DNA of 6,217 bases from Candidatus Woesearchaeota archaeon (GTDB lineage Archaea; Nanobdellota; Nanobdellia; Woesearchaeales; JAGVYJ01). The notes under the pieces are model-generated. The model saw nothing but the letters and a program-made list of their open reading frames with translations. It did not search any database and was not told where the DNA came from. Within the stretch, counting starts at the first letter, position 1. Every line of letters begins with the position of its first letter. The translations under genes were made by a program, and so were the position numbers. Shown here piece after piece: positions 4,971 to 6,217 of this stretch. The DNA lies in the NCBI GenBank assembly GCA_018303315.1, contig JAGVYJ010000053.1, forward strand, positions 1 to 6,217, read 5' to 3'.

Positions 4971-5015
4971 AGCTGCATATTAGCAATTTTTACGATTTCA
5001 CTTACTGTTGGGGCA

Positions 5016-5025
5016 AAAAGGTGAT
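5016..5025 (+). promoter_or_regulatory. Shine-Dalgarno of the surface protein gene, oddly placed
   Basis: AAAAGGTGAT matches the site used by the radical SAM gene. It ends five bases before an in-frame ATT (5031) but 20 bases before the TTG (5046) chosen as start. The nearer G-run (5040-5044) is only one base from the TTG. An ATG inside the site (5024) opens only a three-codon frame (ATG ACA AAT TAG). Confidence 0.55.
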
Positions 5026-5045
5026 GACAAATTAGTCAAGGGGGT

Positions 5046-6217
5046 TTGAATTCCAGATTCTTCTTGCTGTCAGTGTTCTCAGCAGTTTTAGTTCTGGCCT
5101 TGTCCGGTTTGGTTTCGGCACAGGGCGGCCCGGTGTTTACAGGTGTGGTTCCGGAGTTTCCTTTCTTATATGACGCAATGGGTTCGCCGTGGGTATCCCC
5201 GTTTCAACTGTCTTCCGCCCCCACACAACCAGTTATATTTAATTGGCGGATGACTCCTGCCTTGGGAAACAACACGCGCTGGACCTGTGCCTTCTGGAGC
5301 AACTTTTCAGGGGTATGGGAAAAGAATCTGACCGGCCAGGTAACTCTGAATTCCACGGATGGCCCGCTGTTTGATGTTGTATTTACGCAGAACACTTCGT
5401 GGATGACCGCTCCTCTCAACCAGAGCAACGTCTATGCATGGAACGTTAACTGCACAAATCAGAGCGGAGGCTCTGAAACTTACTGGATTGATGGGACACT
5501 CAATGCAACCAACGTGACCGAGAATGCAACAATTAAAGCAGCCCAGTTTAATTACGCCTTTGAAGGCCCACTGGACTTCGGGGGTATGCAATTCACATTC
5601 TCCCAGGGCCCGCCCTTGCCATTGAAGGATGACCTGTCGGACAGCCAGGAGCTGCCTGATTTCCTTAATATAAGCCGCCTGGCAATAAGAGACGGACCTG
5701 TTGTATTCATGGCCCTTGAGCTTTTCAGGAACAAGTTCCAGGTGGCCGAGGCAATGCACCAGGCAGATACCGGCCAATTTGTAGACCCCTTCCAGCTGAA
5801 CGTATCCATTAATGCATCCAATACTGCGCCAGTCTGCACCAAGAATGCATCTTCTCCGGGAAAGGCATGGTGGTGGATTTACTCAGACATTGATGGCAAT
5901 GCAAGCACAGGCTGCTATGTCAATGGAACGAACAGCAATACATCAGGTATGGATATTGGAATCCTGGTAAACGGCTCAAACGCGAACCATAATCCTCAGC
6001 TGTACACATGTAACTTTACCGGAGGCATCTGGTCAAATCCCGCAAACATAAATGATTCCGGCCAGGGCCAGGGAGTCCTTGAATTTGACCAGAAGGCGTG
6101 CGACACAGGCAATGTCATGGTGCTCATCAACACATTCCTGCTGACCGGGGTACCGCAGCCTCCTGAAGGCGGGGTAATGAAATTCTACGCAACGAGCCAT
6201 AATTACAGTGGCGTCCA
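5046..6217 (+). CDS. secreted surface glycoprotein (S-layer-like), 5' 390 codons, runs off the window
   Basis: The frame is open through the window end, so the C-terminus is missing. The N-terminus is a clear signal peptide: MNSRFFLLSVFSAVLVLALS followed by GLVSA and Q26, with cleavage likely after VSA. The mature part holds 22 N-glycosylation sequons (NxS/T) in about 365 residues, many Trp and Asn, and paired cysteines, all typical of exported archaeal surface proteins. Residues about 50-155 look like an Ig-like beta-sandwich with C81 and C136 (FNWRMTP, RWTCAFWS, YAWNVNCTNQSG). Residues about 250-390 look like a second beta domain: WWWIYSDIDGNASTGCY (275-291), then GMDIGI and LYTCNFTGGIWS. 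This recalls CBM9/DOMON-like modules with an acidic, possibly calcium-binding D-x-D-x-N loop (inference). TTG 5046 gives a standard 25-residue signal peptide; an in-frame ATT at 5031 is the alternative. An in-frame TGA at 5025 excludes anything longer. The function is probably cell envelope or contact with other cells. Confidence 0.85.
   Translation, partial: MNSRFFLLSVFSAVLVLALSGLVSAQGGPVFTGVVPEFPFLYDAMGSPWVSPFQLSSAPTQPVIFNWRMTPALGNNTRWTCAFWSNFSGVWEKNLTGQVTLNSTDGPLFDVVFTQNTSWMTAPLNQSNVYAWNVNCTNQSGGSETYWIDGTLNATNVTENATIKAAQFNYAFEGPLDFGGMQFTFSQGPPLPLKDDLSDSQELPDFLNISRLAIRDGPVVFMALELFRNKFQVAEAMHQADTGQFVDPFQLNVSINASNTAPVCTKNASSPGKAWWWIYSDIDGNASTGCYVNGTNSNTSGMDIGILVNGSNANHNPQLYTCNFTGGIWSNPANINDSGQGQGVLEFDQKACDTGNVMVLINTFLLTGVPQPPEGGVMKFYATSHNYSGV

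Noticed and set aside
5204..5842. Minus-strand ORFs opposite the surface protein gene.
   Set aside because: The plus strand has a continuous frame with a signal peptide and 22 sequons; the minus-strand frames are shadows.

Overview
The window looks archaeal, most likely from a DPANN-type lineage (Woesearchaeota/Pacearchaeota-like), though a euryarchaeal source cannot be excluded. The evidence is: AT-rich TATA/BRE-like boxes about 26 bases before probable transcription starts; a tRNA-Trp gene with a short intron in a bulge-helix-bulge context and no encoded CCA; Shine-Dalgarno sequences of the GGTGAT type with TTG start codons; a short probable leaderless regulator gene; and a secreted, Asn/Trp-rich protein packed with N-glycosylation sequons. 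No transposase, integrase, CRISPR array or phage gene is visible.

Layout from left to right. Positions 64-606 (minus) encode an unrecognised 180-residue soluble protein; coding-like sequence continues in its frame beyond the TAG stop to the window edge. Positions 607-837 are intergenic, with several small dyads and a promoter. Positions 838-1283 (plus) hold a small, AT-richer gene that appears to be broken by a one-base deletion near 1180-1185. This gene lies between two arms of an inverted repeat (685-705 and 1326-1354). Next, on the minus strand, comes an intron-containing tRNA-Trp(CCA) at 1424-1539, with its own TATA box and T-run terminator. Immediately upstream of it is a large cobalamin-binding-type radical SAM enzyme gene (1590-3908) with a TTG start, a strong ribosome binding site and its own promoter.

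Further right, still on the minus strand, a winged-helix-like regulator (4313-4720) and a DUF192 protein (3982-4320) overlap by 8 bases and should be one transcript. They are divergent from a plus-strand surface glycoprotein gene (5046 to beyond the window end). The 325-base divergent region carries four copies of the heptamer TGAGACT/AGTCTCA, a possible 35-codon ORF, and a strong TATA box for the surface protein.

Functional links are mostly inferred. The regulator may bind the heptamer repeats and control itself, DUF192 and perhaps the surface protein. The radical SAM enzyme has no recognisable pathway partner here, so its substrate cannot be read from context. The least ordinary features are the tRNA intron with competing folds, the inverted-repeat-flanked broken gene, the heptamer cluster, the orphan radical SAM enzyme with a long unassigned C-terminus, and the uncertain, non-ATG start of the surface protein.
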